Origin: Spiroplasma phoeniceum P40
Lineage (GTDB): Bacteria > Bacillota_I > Bacilli_A > Mycoplasmatales > Mycoplasmataceae
NCBI RefSeq assembly: GCF_003339775.1
Contig: NZ_CP031088.1
Location: forward strand, 1,302,001 to 1,366,000
Direction: 5' to 3'
DNA: 64,000 nucleotides
Positions 37,149 to 46,980 of the stretch are shown here, piece after piece. Made by a program: the position numbers and the translations under genes. The notes beneath the pieces were generated by a model, which saw nothing but the letters and a program-made list of their open reading frames with translations, had not been told where the DNA came from and made no database searches. Position 1 is the stretch's first letter, and every line of letters begins with the position of its first letter.

Positions 37149-38087
37149 TTATTTTATAATATTTTCTGGAATTTTAATAATCTTTTCATTTAAATAACTT
37201 AAATGGTCTGGCAATTGATGAAAGATTAAGGTTGTTGAATATAAAGCAATCATATACTTCTTTGTTTCTTGTTTTGCTCCATATTTAACATCATTAATAA
37301 TGGGGTGATGTAAATAACTTAATGAAGCCCGAATTTGATGCTTACGGCCAGTTATTAATGTTGCTTCCAATCACGTTGCATTTGATATCTGAGCTTGAAT
37401 TTTAAAATGTGTTTTAACTACTTTAGCATGTGGTTTCTCTGTTTTAGTAAAAACCATTTTTTGTTTATCTTCATCTTTATATAAATAACCACTAAGGGTA
37501 AAATCAGTTTCTTGAATAATTCCTTCACACTTTGCTAAATATTTTTTTTCAATAAATTCTTTTTGGTTAATTTTAGCTAATAACAAATCTAATGTAATTT
37601 TATTTTTCGCATATAGCACTAATCCTCGTGTTAATTTATCTAATCGATGAACATGGGAAATGACAAATGACTGTTCATCCTGCGGATGATATTCATCTTT
37701 TTGGATTAAATAATGTTGCACCATAGCATCTAATGAAGTATGAAACTTTGAGTGCATTTCTAATCAATGTGGTTTATCAACAACAAGAATGTTATCATCT
37801 TCATAAACAACTTGTAATGATAATGGTGCAACATTATTATAAGTTGCTGTCTGGTTTCGTTCTGTTACAACTAAATTTTTATCAAAAATAATAATTTGGT
37901 CTCCTAATTGAAGTTTATAATTTCGTTCTTTTATTACTTTGTTATTTACTTTAATTTTTTTATTACGAAATAACTTATAAATAACTGATAACGGAGTTGT
38001 TTGAAACATTTTTTTAATAAAATTAAAAATTGTTTGATTAACATCATTTGCTTTAACTGTTAAATTAACAACTGTTTTTGGTTCCAT
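37149..38087 (-). CDS. RluA-family pseudouridine synthase
   Basis: 312 residues. An S4-like N-terminal part (IYKLFRNKKIKVNNKVIKER) precedes the catalytic domain: VVDKPHWLEMHS, the active-site block HVHRLDKLTRGLVLYAKN and TGRKHQIRASL. It is the second paralogue in the window besides the rluD at 1-535, and resembles RluC-type enzymes. It lies 25 bp beyond the start codon of the flippase on the same strand. Confidence 0.9.
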
Positions 38088-38147
38088 ACTTCCCCCGTTT
38101 TCCTAGTATTAATTATATAATGAAAGTTAACCATTATCCGAAGAAAA

Positions 38148-38177
38148 AACATTCTAAGCTATTATTTTAGAATGTTT
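38148..38177 (-). terminator. Terminator over the stop of the membrane protein gene
   Basis: AAACATTCTAA...TTAGAATGTTT with TTTTTT following on the minus strand; the stem includes the stop-codon region. Confidence 0.8.
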
Positions 38178-39371
38178 ATCATTTTTTGTTTTCTGTTTTT
38201 CTTCAATTTTTAAGATATTTGCTTTAATTTCTGCAATTTCAGCCACATCTGTAATTTGATTAAATAAATGATATAACATATAATTTTTTTCTTTTTCTTT
38301 CAAAAGATGTTTATCGAAGAAAGCGACTGTCTCATCAATTGTTTTCATTAACTCATAAGCTTGTTCACGAGTAATGCTATTATTTGATAATGGTTTTTTC
38401 ACCAATTTTGGTAATTGTGTTACAAAAGCATAGTCTTCCAATGCTTTTTCTTTTTCAGTATAATAGAAAATTCGAAAAGCACTCACTTTTGCTCCAATTG
38501 TTTTAATAGCATTACGAACACCAGTAACTTTTGTTGACAACATATTTTTGATAAAGACTGCAATAATAACAGTAATTGTCCCAATTGGAATAATAATTGA
38601 AACAATCAAGTTTAAATCAACACCAAATTTTGTTGCAAACATTGCTTTAATTAAAGTATAACCATTTTGAATTAGTAAAACAGTAATAAAGAAACTAAAG
38701 TTAGTTGCTTTTCATCATTTATGTGGAACTAAAACTTCTGTTTGACGGTTCAACAGGTATCAGAAGAAATATGACACTAAGACTAATAAAATGCCATATA
38801 TTAAAGTAATTAAGGTTGTTAAAAAGTTAAAAAAACTAAAAATTATTGTTAAATTTGTTAAAAAGTTTAAATACATTCACGGATTAAAAATAACATAATC
38901 ATTTGGAAAAGTTGTTGATAATCTATAACGAACTTCAAAGCGATGACGTTGTGCTATTTTAATAAAAATGACAATATAATAGCATAACGCAATCAAGGCA
39001 ATCATCCCCGTAATAAATAAATATGAATAAGCCATATTAATATTTGTTGCACGTTGATTTCATGCTGCACTTCAATCGGTTACATTATTGTTTTCTCCAA
39101 AAAAATTAAAGGATAACAATGAAAAATCAATTAATGGATATGTAATACTCATTAAATTCTTATATGTTTCTTGCACTTGTTCAGCTGATTTTTTCCCAGC
39201 TGCAATTTCTGCTAAAGTTTTTGAAACATAGTTTTCACTATTAATCCGATCACGTTCATTAATAAATAAAATTAAAAATGTAATAATTACGGCAGTATAA
39301 ATAATCCAAAAAAGCATTGAAACTAAATACTGCCAACCAACTAATGCTGTTAGTTTATTGGTTTTTATCAT
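38154..39371 (-). CDS. Multi-pass membrane protein of unknown function
   Basis: 405 residues. About six membrane helices: one near the N-terminus (LVSMLFWIIYTAVIITFLIL), a cluster at about 115-200, one at about 220, one near 265. The remaining C-terminal 140 residues are hydrophilic and helical. The ATG at 39,371 (MIKTNKLTALVGW) has AGGTGA 5 bp upstream; ATG 39,377 and GTG 39,380 overlap that site. No family recognised. It is the last core gene before the accessory region. Confidence 0.68.
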
Positions 39372-39411
39372 TAGCATCACCTATTTTCTATTTTTTTTAA
39401 ATAAAATGAAG

Positions 39412-39455
39412 TATGTAAAATGAAGTGCAACAAATCTTTATTAATTAAATAATAT
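39412..39455. repeat. 44-bp inverted repeat, left copy (pairs with 45,884-45,928)
   Basis: TATGTAAAATGAAGTGCAAC..., continuing to AATTAAATAATAT, is found reverse-complemented at 45,884-45,928 with one mismatch. It contains the 15-bp core GAAGTGCAACAAATC (39,422-39,436). The two copies bracket 6.4 kb of IS and phage remnants. Confidence 0.85.
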
Positions 39456-39626
39456 GAATCCTGTAAATGCAAGCAGTAATTTTTGCCTCTTTTTTTTTAA
39501 TAATAACATCATTTTTCGAAAATGCAACTCTTTTTAAAAAAAAATAAAATATTTTATAAATATAACTTAATTTAACCATATTTAATCACACTAAAAAAGC
39601 ATTTATTAAATTTTACACAAATAAAT

Positions 39627-39845
39627 TTATATAAAATTCTCTAAAAATAAATCTTTTGCTGTTCTTCAATTCAAAATATGCCTTAATTTTTCATTTATAA
39701 CATTAACTACTCAATTTATTTTTTGTTGACTAACATTATTAAAATCAGTTCCTTTAGGAAATCAGTGTATAGCAGATTTATGGTCTTTTCCAACAACAGT
39801 ATCCATTTCGAATCAACCAATATCAGATTTTTTATTTTCAATTTT
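39627..39845 (-). pseudogene. IS30-family transposase fragment, internally deleted
   Basis: The minus strand reads IENKKSDIGWFEMDTVVGKD, the first catalytic-Asp region, then jumps to IHWFPKGTDFNNVSQQKINW and NWRTAKDLFLENFI, the C-terminal end. The middle with the second Asp is missing. It matches the longer pseudogene at 44,729-45,701 piece by piece. Confidence 0.85.
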
Positions 39846-40541
39846 TTAATGTTTGCACTACACCAGCGGGCATAATATATTTTGTATAATGTTTATATTT
39901 ATATGGTACTGGTGGTAATACATATTGTGGGTAATTAAATGTTGGTATTTCATAGTCATGTGGTAATAAGAAACTAGTTTTATAATTAGTTGTCATATCA
40001 CGTAAATAATTATTTAAAACACTTTTTGTTTTACCTCTAAAACTTCATACTGATAAACGTAAATAATCTTCTTCATTATTTGTATATGGATTATCAGCAT
40101 AAAATATAATTTCAAAATTACCTTTATATAATGCTTGTATTGAAAACATATCAATTATATAACTACAATTTGTACCATCAGGTGTTTGTAAGAATTCGCA
40201 ATCATTATCTAACTCACTTTGACTAACTGGTGTTTGTGCATCTACTGCTTTTGTTTGTTCATTAATTAAATAAACTCTGTTAGTTTTAGGATTTAATTGT
40301 TTTAAATTATATGTTGAATAAGTTATTTTTTTAGTTGGTTTACCATCTTTAGTTAAAACAGTACCTTTGCATTTATTAGTTAATAAAGTTGTAAAACTAA
40401 AACTAGTAGCATTAGCACCAATTAAAGCACCAATTTTATCATTACCTTGTTCTCTAAATATTTCAAATGGTAAATAACCTTTACCAGCAGACTTATCACC
40501 TCAAAAGGCATCATTATAAAAACTATGCAGTATACCACACA
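39832..40541 (-). pseudogene. C-terminal fragment of an unknown, possibly surface, protein
   Basis: About 235 codons stay open on the minus strand with no credible ATG, preceded by a stop. Recognisable stretches: GYLPFEIFREQGNDKIGALI, NDCEFLQTPDGTNCSYIIDM, and the Pro/Tyr-rich end QYVLPPVPYKYKHYTKYIM. Three Cys and a Tyr/Asn-rich composition suggest an exported protein. The frame ends by running into the IS30 fragment. I do not recognise the family. Confidence 0.5.
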
Positions 40542-40635
40542 CATTTTAAAGATTACAAGAAAATAACAAAAATAATAAAAATATTTATTTATAATTATAA
40601 AAATATCATAAAATAAATAAATAAAAAATATAAAA

Positions 40636-41974
40636 TTAAACACACTAAAAAATAATTTATTAAATTTTAATTAATAAATACATATTTTATTATTTTAATG
40701 ACATATTTTATGAGTTAATTTACATATTATTAATTAATTAAAATATAATAAACTTATTTAGTTTAAACACAAAAACTTAATAATTTAAAATTATTTAATT
40801 AAACTTAAACTATTCAAAAAATTAAATGGTGTCTGAAAATTTAAAGACTTATGTACTCTTTCAAAATTATAAAAATAATAATAATCATTTAATTTATTCT
40901 GTAAACTAACTGCATTTAATATTTTTTCTTCAAATACAAATAATTTAGTATAATTTTGATGAAATCTTTCAATCTTACCGTTTGACTGTGGAGAACGAAC
41001 CGGTGTTGTCTGATGAAAAATATTTTTATCTGTTAAAAATTGAGTAAAATTAGTTTCTTTAACAGTATTTTTTTGATTATTCCGATAATTATTAATAAAT
41101 TCAGAACCGTTATCAGTTCTAATTCGTGTTATTTTAACACCAAATATATTTTTAAAATCACTAATTGCTTTTTTAACAGCAGCAATAGCATTATCAATAC
41201 TTAATTTATCATAAACATATCCTAATGCTAATCTTGTTTTTTCATCAATAAAATCATAAACATAATACTTTTTATCAACTGGAAATTTACTTGGTACAAA
41301 ATATTTAGCGTCCATCTGTAACAAACCTATTTCTTTAACTTCATATCTTGGATGTTGTTTTTTAATTTCTTTAATTTTATTTTTTATTTTTAATCATCTT
41401 TCATCTTTTTTAAGTCAACGAAAAAATGTTTTTAAATTTTTTGATGCTTTATTTTTTAATTCTTCTCCATGAATTCCTTTTTTTAAATTATAAAACAAAG
41501 ATAAAACACCACCAGCATGTTTATTACAATATTCAAAATATAAATCACAAATATTTTTGCGAATATGATTACTGTATTGATAATTAATATTATGTGGTAA
41601 CTTTGATTTTAATAATAATTCAGCAAAATCATTATTTTTATATGCAATTAAAATTTTATTCGCTCAATAATAAAAAGTTGAAAATTTATTTTTAAAATAT
41701 TTTTTAATTAAATCTTTCAATAAAAATTTACCACTATTAACATAATAATCATTACACAAATTAATATATGAAAATATTTTTTGTTTTATTCTTTTATAAT
41801 ATTTATTTTTATAATTTTTACTCAAAAAACTCTTTAATTTTGCTTGTAAATCAAACAAATTAAAATTATTAATAATATATTTCATTATTTTACACCTACC
41901 ATCAAAAATATATAAAATTAATATTTAATACGAATAATTGATATATAATTGATATAAGATAAAATCAATTATAT
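40636..41974 (-). mobile_element. rve-type transposase element, copy A
   Basis: This whole segment, transposase plus about 150 bp on its 3' side and 90 bp on its 5' side, reappears inverted at 62,708 to the right edge. Its 3' flank (cacactaaaaaataatt...) also occurs at 45,726-45,808. Precise ends cannot be fixed by eye because both flanks are AT-rich. Confidence 0.7.
40791..41885 (-). CDS. DDE (rve-type) transposase, apparently intact
   Basis: 364 residues with an N-terminal helical DNA-binding part (NLFDLQAKLKSFLSKNYKNK) and an integrase catalytic core: QMDAKYF (first Asp), RTDNGSEF (second Asp) and QSNGKIERFHQ (Glu), followed by NFERVHKSLNFQTP. The pattern is IS481/IS3-like. Copy A is open throughout, whereas copy B (62,795) carries two frameshifts, so copy A could supply activity. 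Four TGA Trp codons. Confidence 0.85.
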
Positions 41975-41987
41975 GCATTTTGTAATC

Positions 41988-42002
41988 GAAGTGCAACAAA
42001 TC
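41988..42002 (+). repeat. 15-bp core GAAGTGCAACAAATC
   Basis: The same core occurs at 39,422-39,436, 49,285-49,299 and, inverted with one change, 45,903-45,917. Here and at 49,285 it is preceded by TGCATTTTGTAATC and leads into phage genes. Confidence 0.7.
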
Positions 42003-42026
42003 AGCTTTGAAAGGAGTTGATTTTTT

Positions 42027-42140
42027 ATTGAAAAGAAACATTATTTTATTTTGCGGTCCTTAGTAATTAAGTATAGAAAAGATATTGTTATTAATACTGT
42101 AAATAAGATAGTAATTAATAATGTAAAAGAAAATGAATAA
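42027..42140 (+). CDS. Small plectrovirus protein, remnant copy with ATT start
   Basis: 37 codons, ending in ...VINNVKENE. It matches the genes at 49,324-49,437 and, with an ATG, 43,994-43,884 (shared core YFILRSLV.KY.KD.VINTVNK). AAAGGAG lies 11 bp before the ATT. Conservation of this frame, not of the competing TTG frame, supports it as the coding frame. Function unknown. Confidence 0.5.
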   Translation: MEKKHYFILRSLVIKYRKDIVINTVNKIVINNVKENE

Positions 42141-42312
42141 ATTATCCGCGTAATTTATTAGCGGTAATTTATTCAATATAGTTTATTTTGAGCGTAGCGA
42201 ACACGCAGAGCGTGACGCGATATTTAAAAATTTTGAAATGAGATATATTATGCCAACTTGATTAACGACAATATTTATAGTGTAAAAATATCAATTTAAT
42301 TATATTTAAGGT

Positions 42313-42538
42313 ATTATTATGGTTTTCTCTCTGTATAAAAATATTTATAAATTTGTTAATTTATTAAAAATTCGAATAATAAATTTAAAAGTTACTATTA
42401 AAATTATTATTAGTGAAATAATTGTTTTAATTGTTAATACCATTCATGATAATCAAAAAATAGATGGCATCACATTTGTAAAAAATGAATTTATTAAACT
42501 ATTTAAAATAATTTATATATAGAGAGAGAGAGAGCCAT
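42313..42538 (+). repeat. Inverted-repeat ORF cassette, copy 1 (decayed right arm)
   Basis: Same class as 50,264-50,515: left arm TATTATTATGGTTTTCTCTC carries the start codon of a 67-codon ORF (42,319-42,522), close in sequence to the copy at 50,271. The right arm is altered to a GA run (agagagagag) before CCATAATAATA, and the ORF ends early. Flanks share TTTAATTATA-type sequence with copy 2. Confidence 0.7.
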
Positions 42539-42805
42539 AATAATATCAACTTAATTATAAACTTATGATTTTATATTTTAATAACTATTGTTAAAAATTA
42601 AATAGTATTTTTCAGTGTACCAATTTTTATTATTTTTATATTTAACAATGTTTATTAACATTGTTTATTAAACATTAAATAAACAATATATTAGCATTAT
42701 TTATAACATTGTTAATAATCAGTGTTTATTACAATTAAAAAACATTATATAGACATTATTTATAACATTGTTTATTAAATAAATATTTAGTTAGGAGATT
42801 ATATT

Positions 42806-43020
42806 ATGGATATGAAATTTAAAACAACTAAGGAATATAAAAAAAATAAAGAAAAATTTTATGTGCTTTTATAGTTATTATTTTTGTGATTATTATGTAT
42901 ATAAAATATATTTTTGAAATTAAGGTAGAATTTGATGTTGAAAAAGAAAAATTAAATCAATATTGACAAATTGAAGGAGTTGATAAAATTGAGTGATTTT
43001 GTTAAGAAAAATCAGAATAT
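42806..43020 (+). pseudogene. Small phage membrane protein, frameshifted
   Basis: MDMKFKTTKEYKKNKEKFYV is followed by a one-base shift; the next frame continues FIVIIFVIIMYIKYIF (a membrane helix), then [24 protein letters not shown] precedes the ATG. It lies just before the truncated 146-residue homologue; no counterpart was found in phage 1. Confidence 0.45.
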
Positions 43021-43312
43021 AGAAAATTATTTTATTAGTAAGGAATTTATCCCTTTTACAACAGAAAAAGCAAGTTTTATTAATTTACCCATTCATAATC
43101 GCCATATTGGTTTTTGATTGAGTAATAAGTTTATTTATCCGAGTGAAAAACATTTGGAACAAGTAGGAATCGGTTTGATTTATGATAATTCTTATCCTAT
43201 TGTAAAGTATGATGAAAATTTAAAACGCCATATTTGAAAGTATTTAACTGGAACAAAATTAATCAATTTATATAATCAATATAAACAAAATTATTTTACT
43301 AAAATTTCCTAG
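42989..43312 (+). pseudogene. Truncated homologue of the 146-residue phage protein
   Basis: 107 codons from a TTG start matching 50,683 onward ([20 protein letters not shown]) until NYFTK, after which sequence switches to the reverse complement of coat-gene flank (KIS then stop). The lost 38 residues mark a rearrangement junction near 43,305. Confidence 0.75.
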
Positions 43313-43351
43313 TGTGCCTTAACTAAGATATATAATCGATTATAATAAATA

Positions 43352-43603
43352 TTAAAATCCTTTAACCATAACACGGAAAAAGTTTAAGATTTTAATAATA
43401 CAAAATATAGCAAATGGAATTAATATAATTCACGCTTCACCTAAGAAAACCATTATCTCAGGTAAAATATTTGTTATACCTTCTTTAACTTTTCATAATG
43501 CACTAGATAAACCAGTTCAAATACCAGTCATACCCTCAGTCATAGTTTTAGGTGTAGGTGCTGTTAAAAAATTAAACGCTGTTGTTAAATACATACCTAA
43601 CAT
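43352..43603 (-). CDS. Plectrovirus coat protein, remnant copy
   Basis: 83 residues, nearly identical to the coat gene at 49,691-49,948 but two residues shorter in the Thr/Pro stretch and facing the other way. N-terminal MLGMYLTTAFNFLTAPTPK, a helix, and a C-terminal membrane helix (IILIPFAIFCIIKILNFF) with basic tail RVMVKGF. Still open, but without a full phage around it. Confidence 0.7.
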
Positions 43604-43606
43604 TAT

Positions 43607-43757
43607 TTATTACTCTCCTTTCTTTCAATTTCTTTTTTTTCTTTTTTCTTTCCTCGAATTTGTTTAATTTTTTGATAAATTGATAAACCAATTCAAGCAA
43701 AAATCTTTAATATAATAACAACACTAAATATTGTCGTTAATCAAGTTGGGCATAATA
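43607..43757 (-). pseudogene. Small membrane protein next to coat copy, start disrupted
   Basis: Matches 49,544-49,684 (FSVVIILKIFAWIGLSIYQK, RGKKKEKKEIE). An extra C after the ATG (ATGCCCAAC versus ATGCCAAC) puts the start codon out of frame, so the frame has no normal start. Confidence 0.6.
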
Positions 43758-43883
43758 CATCTCCTTTCTAAAAACTAAAAAATTGAAATTTGCAAACTCG
43801 CTCCGCTCGTTGTCGCTTCGCTCCATTAAAAACACTACTGAATAAATTATCCGCTAATAAATTACGCGGAATAATTTATTCTT

Positions 43884-43994
43884 TTACTTTTTAATTTCAA
43901 TATCTTTTGCAATCTTATTAACAGTATTAATAACATTATCTTTACCATACTTTTTCACTAGGGACCGCAAAATAAAATATTGCTTTGTTTGCAT
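43884..43994 (-). CDS. Small plectrovirus protein with ATG start, remnant copy
   Basis: 36 residues: MQTKQYFILRSLVKKYGKDN, then VINTVNKIAKDIEIKK. GAGGAG lies 9 bp before the ATG. This copy fixes the coding frame of the two ATT-start homologues at 42,027 and 49,324. Confidence 0.6.
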   Translation of the reverse strand: MQTKQYFILRSLVKKYGKDNVINTVNKIAKDIEIKK

Positions 43995-44125
43995 AATTTC
44001 AACTCCTCAATTAAAAATATTAAAAAAAATTTACTTTCCAAAACTGTAAAAACCAAAAATACAAAATGTATGTGGTTTCTACATCTTTTTATTAATTATT
44101 TTTATGAAATTTGTGCGATTAATAT

Positions 44126-44158
44126 AAAAAAGGAACTGTTATTAAGTTCCTTTTTGTT
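44126..44158. terminator. Bidirectional terminator at lipoprotein end
   Basis: AAAAAAGGAACTgttattAAGTTCCTTTTT. The same hairpin, with one base changed, occurs at 55,687-55,716 beside the second lipoprotein copy. Confidence 0.85.
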
Positions 44159-44609
44159 CTTTTCAATCAGTAATTTTACCGGTATTTTTGTCAATGGTAG
44201 GTATTTGTGGTTCACCATTACCATCTCAACGATAAAGACCTTTAATTAATCCTTTTTGTAAATAAGAATTCTTTATAAGATATTTACTAAAAATAAAACC
44301 ATTTGATTCAATAATTCCATAAGCATTATTACTATTATTAATAAATTTTATTTCTTTTAATTTACTTTCTTTTTCATTTTTTAAAATAAAAAAATACCAA
44401 TTATCATCAATATTATTATCAAAATAATTGTAATCAGTAATTATTTTTCAATTACTACCTTCTGGTGGTTGTTGTGGATTATATTGTGGTTCTGGTTTAT
44501 TATCTCCTCCACCGTTTTCATTATTATTTTCTTTTTTACAACTGATTAATGTTGTTGTGCTTGTTGGGGTTAATCCGATTGCTCCTATTATGCTAAGTCA
44601 TTTTTTCAT
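44142..44609 (-). CDS. Phage-associated lipoprotein
   Basis: 155 residues. Signal peptide MKKWLSIIGAIGLTPTSTTT ending in LISC with Cys24 as the lipidation site; a short Asn/Gly/Pro/Gln linker; then a domain with IDDNWYFFILKNEKES and the C-terminal block LYRWDGNGEPQIPTIDKNTG. The block recurs in the broken copy at 55,715-56,147 and in the attachment pseudogene near 54,280. An AGGAG site precedes the ATG. It may alter the host surface, but this is inference. Confidence 0.8.
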
Positions 44610-44728
44610 ATAGATTGCTCCTTTTTATTTTTTTATATATAATTGGTCTTATAACATATTAATTATATATCAATTATTAGTATTAAATATTAAAAATTTT
44701 ATAAGTTAATGAAAGGTATATAAATGTT

Positions 44729-45701
44729 ATGTATAGTCATTTAAGTTTTATGGATAAAGTTAAATTAGAACAATCATTATTATCAAAAATTTTTTTAAAA
44801 AAGAATGGTGAACAGAATATTTCTGCAATTGCTAAATGTTTGAATAGACATCGTAGTACTATTTTACGAGAAATTAAGCGTTTTAAAACTACTGATGAAT
44901 ATAGTTGCTTATAAGTCAAATAAAATGTATTATGAGAAAAGAAAAAAGAATAATAAAAGATGTAAATTTACGGAAGAGCAGATTAATTTTATGAAAATTA
45001 GACTTAATAAATATCGTGATTCTCCGAGAGAATTTATTTATCGTTATTTTTTAAAATTTGGTGTTAAATTTCCGGTTTGTGTTAAAACATTTTATAAATG
45101 AATTCGTTTAGGTTTTTATGGTTTTTTAAAACAGAATTTGCGACATCGTGGTAAAAAATATAAAAGAAAAGGAAAATCTGATAATCGTGGTAAATTAACT
45201 GATTTTAAGTCAATTTGAGATATTGAAAATAAAGTTTTTAATGTTGGAGGATTTGAAATGGATATAGTAGTTGGTAAAAGCCATCAGTCTGCTGTTTTAG
45301 TTTTAGTAGAACAATCAAGTAAAAAATATTTTGCAATAAAATTAGAAAATCATACTGCTAGGTAAGTTGAGAAAAAGTTTAAAGATATTATTATAAATAA
45401 TAATTTAATTGGAAAAATAAAAGGAATAATAACAGATAGAGGTAAAGAATTTAGTGAATGACGAGAAATGGAAATATTTGCTGAAACACAAGTATATTTT
45501 TGTGATGCTGGTAAACCTCGTCAAAAACCTTTAATTGAAAATATAAATGGTGAGTTTAGAAAATGATTTCCTCCTGGAAATGATTTTAATAATGTTAGTC
45601 AAAAACGAATTGATTGAGTAGTTAATAATGTAATAAATGATAAAATCCGACCGTGTTTAAATTGAATAAGTGCTAAAGAAATTTTTTTGCATAATATATA
45701 A
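44729..45701 (+). pseudogene. IS30-family transposase, one frameshift and one stop
   Basis: N-terminal HTH (MYSHLSFMDKVKLEQSLLSK, AIAKCLNRHRSTILREIKRF) then a frameshift near 44,905; the next frame carries KSNKMYYEKRKKNNKRCKF. Catalytic residues are in FEMDIVVGKSH, GIITDRGKEF and IENINGEFRKWFP. A TAA interrupts at 45,363-45,365. Similar IS30-type transposases are carried by SpV1-like phages. Inactive as it stands. Confidence 0.88.
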
Positions 45702-45725
45702 ACAATAAATATTTAAAAATGTACA

Positions 45726-45808
45726 TTAACTCATAAAATATGTCATTAAAATAATAAAATATGTATTTATTAATTAAAATTAATAAATTATTTTTTAGTG
45801 TGTTTAAA
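45726..45808 (+). repeat. AT-rich repeat shared with rve-element flanks
   Basis: TTAACTCATAAAATATGTCATT... to TTAGTGTGTTTAAATA is also at 40,636-40,727 (inverted), at 63,945 to the edge, and partly at 39,577-39,620 (inverted). Each copy lies 3' of a transposase gene. Confidence 0.75.
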
Positions 45809-45883
45809 TATGGATAAAATAAAAGAAAAATTAAAATATTTTTAATTTTTTTAAATTTATGGTTGATTTTTGTAATTTTTATT

Positions 45884-45928
45884 ATATTATTTAATTAATA
45901 AAGATTTGTTGCACTTAATTTTACATAA
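45884..45928. repeat. 44-bp inverted repeat, right copy
   Basis: Reverse complement of 39,412-39,455 with one mismatch in the core. It directly abuts the decayed DUF262 gene. Confidence 0.85.
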
Positions 45929-46776
45929 TTCAAGATATTTTTCACGTAAAAAATTATTTTGAGAATTTCAATAATGTCGTATATAAGTTGTTGGATCAAT
46001 TTTTCCTAGTTTACTAAGCATTATCTTTCATTCTTCCTTAATATCATCTATTTTTGAATTAGAAATTCTAAATTAAATGATTTTTTAATAAGTCAGCTGT
46101 TTCTAAATCTTTCCCACGAGCATTTAAAGTTTCAAAAATAATAAAATCTCCATTAATATCATCAGTTTTTACAGCTAATATGTTAAATTGTTCAATAAAA
46201 AGTTTGTATATTTTATTAAGATAATTAGATTTAGAAGTTTCTGACATAGTATCATTTAATTTTTCATTTAACTTTTTTATAAAAAAAAATCACGAGAAAA
46301 TATAATTCTTTTTTGTGAATTTGACAATTTTTCCTTTGGAATTATTGGATTTTTGAATTGTATTACATCTTTAAAAAAAATTCTATCACTTTCACCTAAA
46401 TATAATGTTTGTTCTTCGCGTGTTTCAGTAATTCTACCTATATATTTACTTGTAATATAATTGGCAGTCTCTTTTAAATCTTCTAAATTAATACTTTCAA
46501 AAAATTTCCTAAAAACTGATAGTAAAATAATAGTTGTTGTCATACGTTGCTGTCCATCAATAATAAAACTCTTTTTTTCATTAATACTATTATTAACAAC
46601 TATTTGCCCAAAAAATGGGACTCCATTTCTCCATTAATCATTTATTCTAAATCTATTCAAAAATCAGTAAGTTCTTCTTTATCTCATAAATATTCTCTTT
46701 AATATTTAGGTATTCACTAAGTATCATCAAAAATAAAAGAACTTATTTTCTTAATTTCAGAACTCTTGATTGACAT
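45923..46776 (-). pseudogene. DUF262 (GmrSD-type) restriction protein, decayed and truncated
   Basis: The minus strand has MSIKSSEIKKISSFIFDDT, then IPKY and REYLWDKEELTDFWIDLE, FIIDGQQRMTTTIILLSVFR (the DGQQR signature), then after a shift in an A-run DFIIFETLNARGKDLETADL and finally KLGKIDPTTYIRHYWNSQNN. These are the DUF262 landmarks in order. Several in-frame TAA/TAG codons and at least three shifts are present, and the 3' end stops at the 44-bp repeat. Live members cleave modified phage DNA. Confidence 0.85.
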
Positions 46777-46913
46777 ATTTTTCACCTATTTTTAAATTTC
46801 CCGTTTAATATAATATGAATTAAAATAAATAGCATTTCATATTTTCCACATGGCATAGTTTTTGTATAATAATTATAACATTCTAAAATATAATGTTAAT
46901 AGATATTTAAAAA

Positions 46914-46956
46914 GTTCATGGAAGGGTGTTATTTTATAACACCCTTCCATGAACCT
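46914..46956 (-). terminator. Strong terminator after the EIIC gene
   Basis: GTTCATGGAAGGGTGTTAT pairs perfectly with its complement over 19 bp with a 3-base loop; CTTTTTAAA follows on the minus strand. GC content of the stem stands out locally. Confidence 0.85.
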
Positions 46957-46980
46957 AAATAATAATATATTTGTTATCCA

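Noticed and set aside
42600-42780. Repeated ACATTGTTTATTAA-like stretch as a plasmid iteron array
   Set aside because: Copies are irregularly spaced and diverged, and no iteron-binding initiator gene lies beside them; the phage Rep is HUH type.
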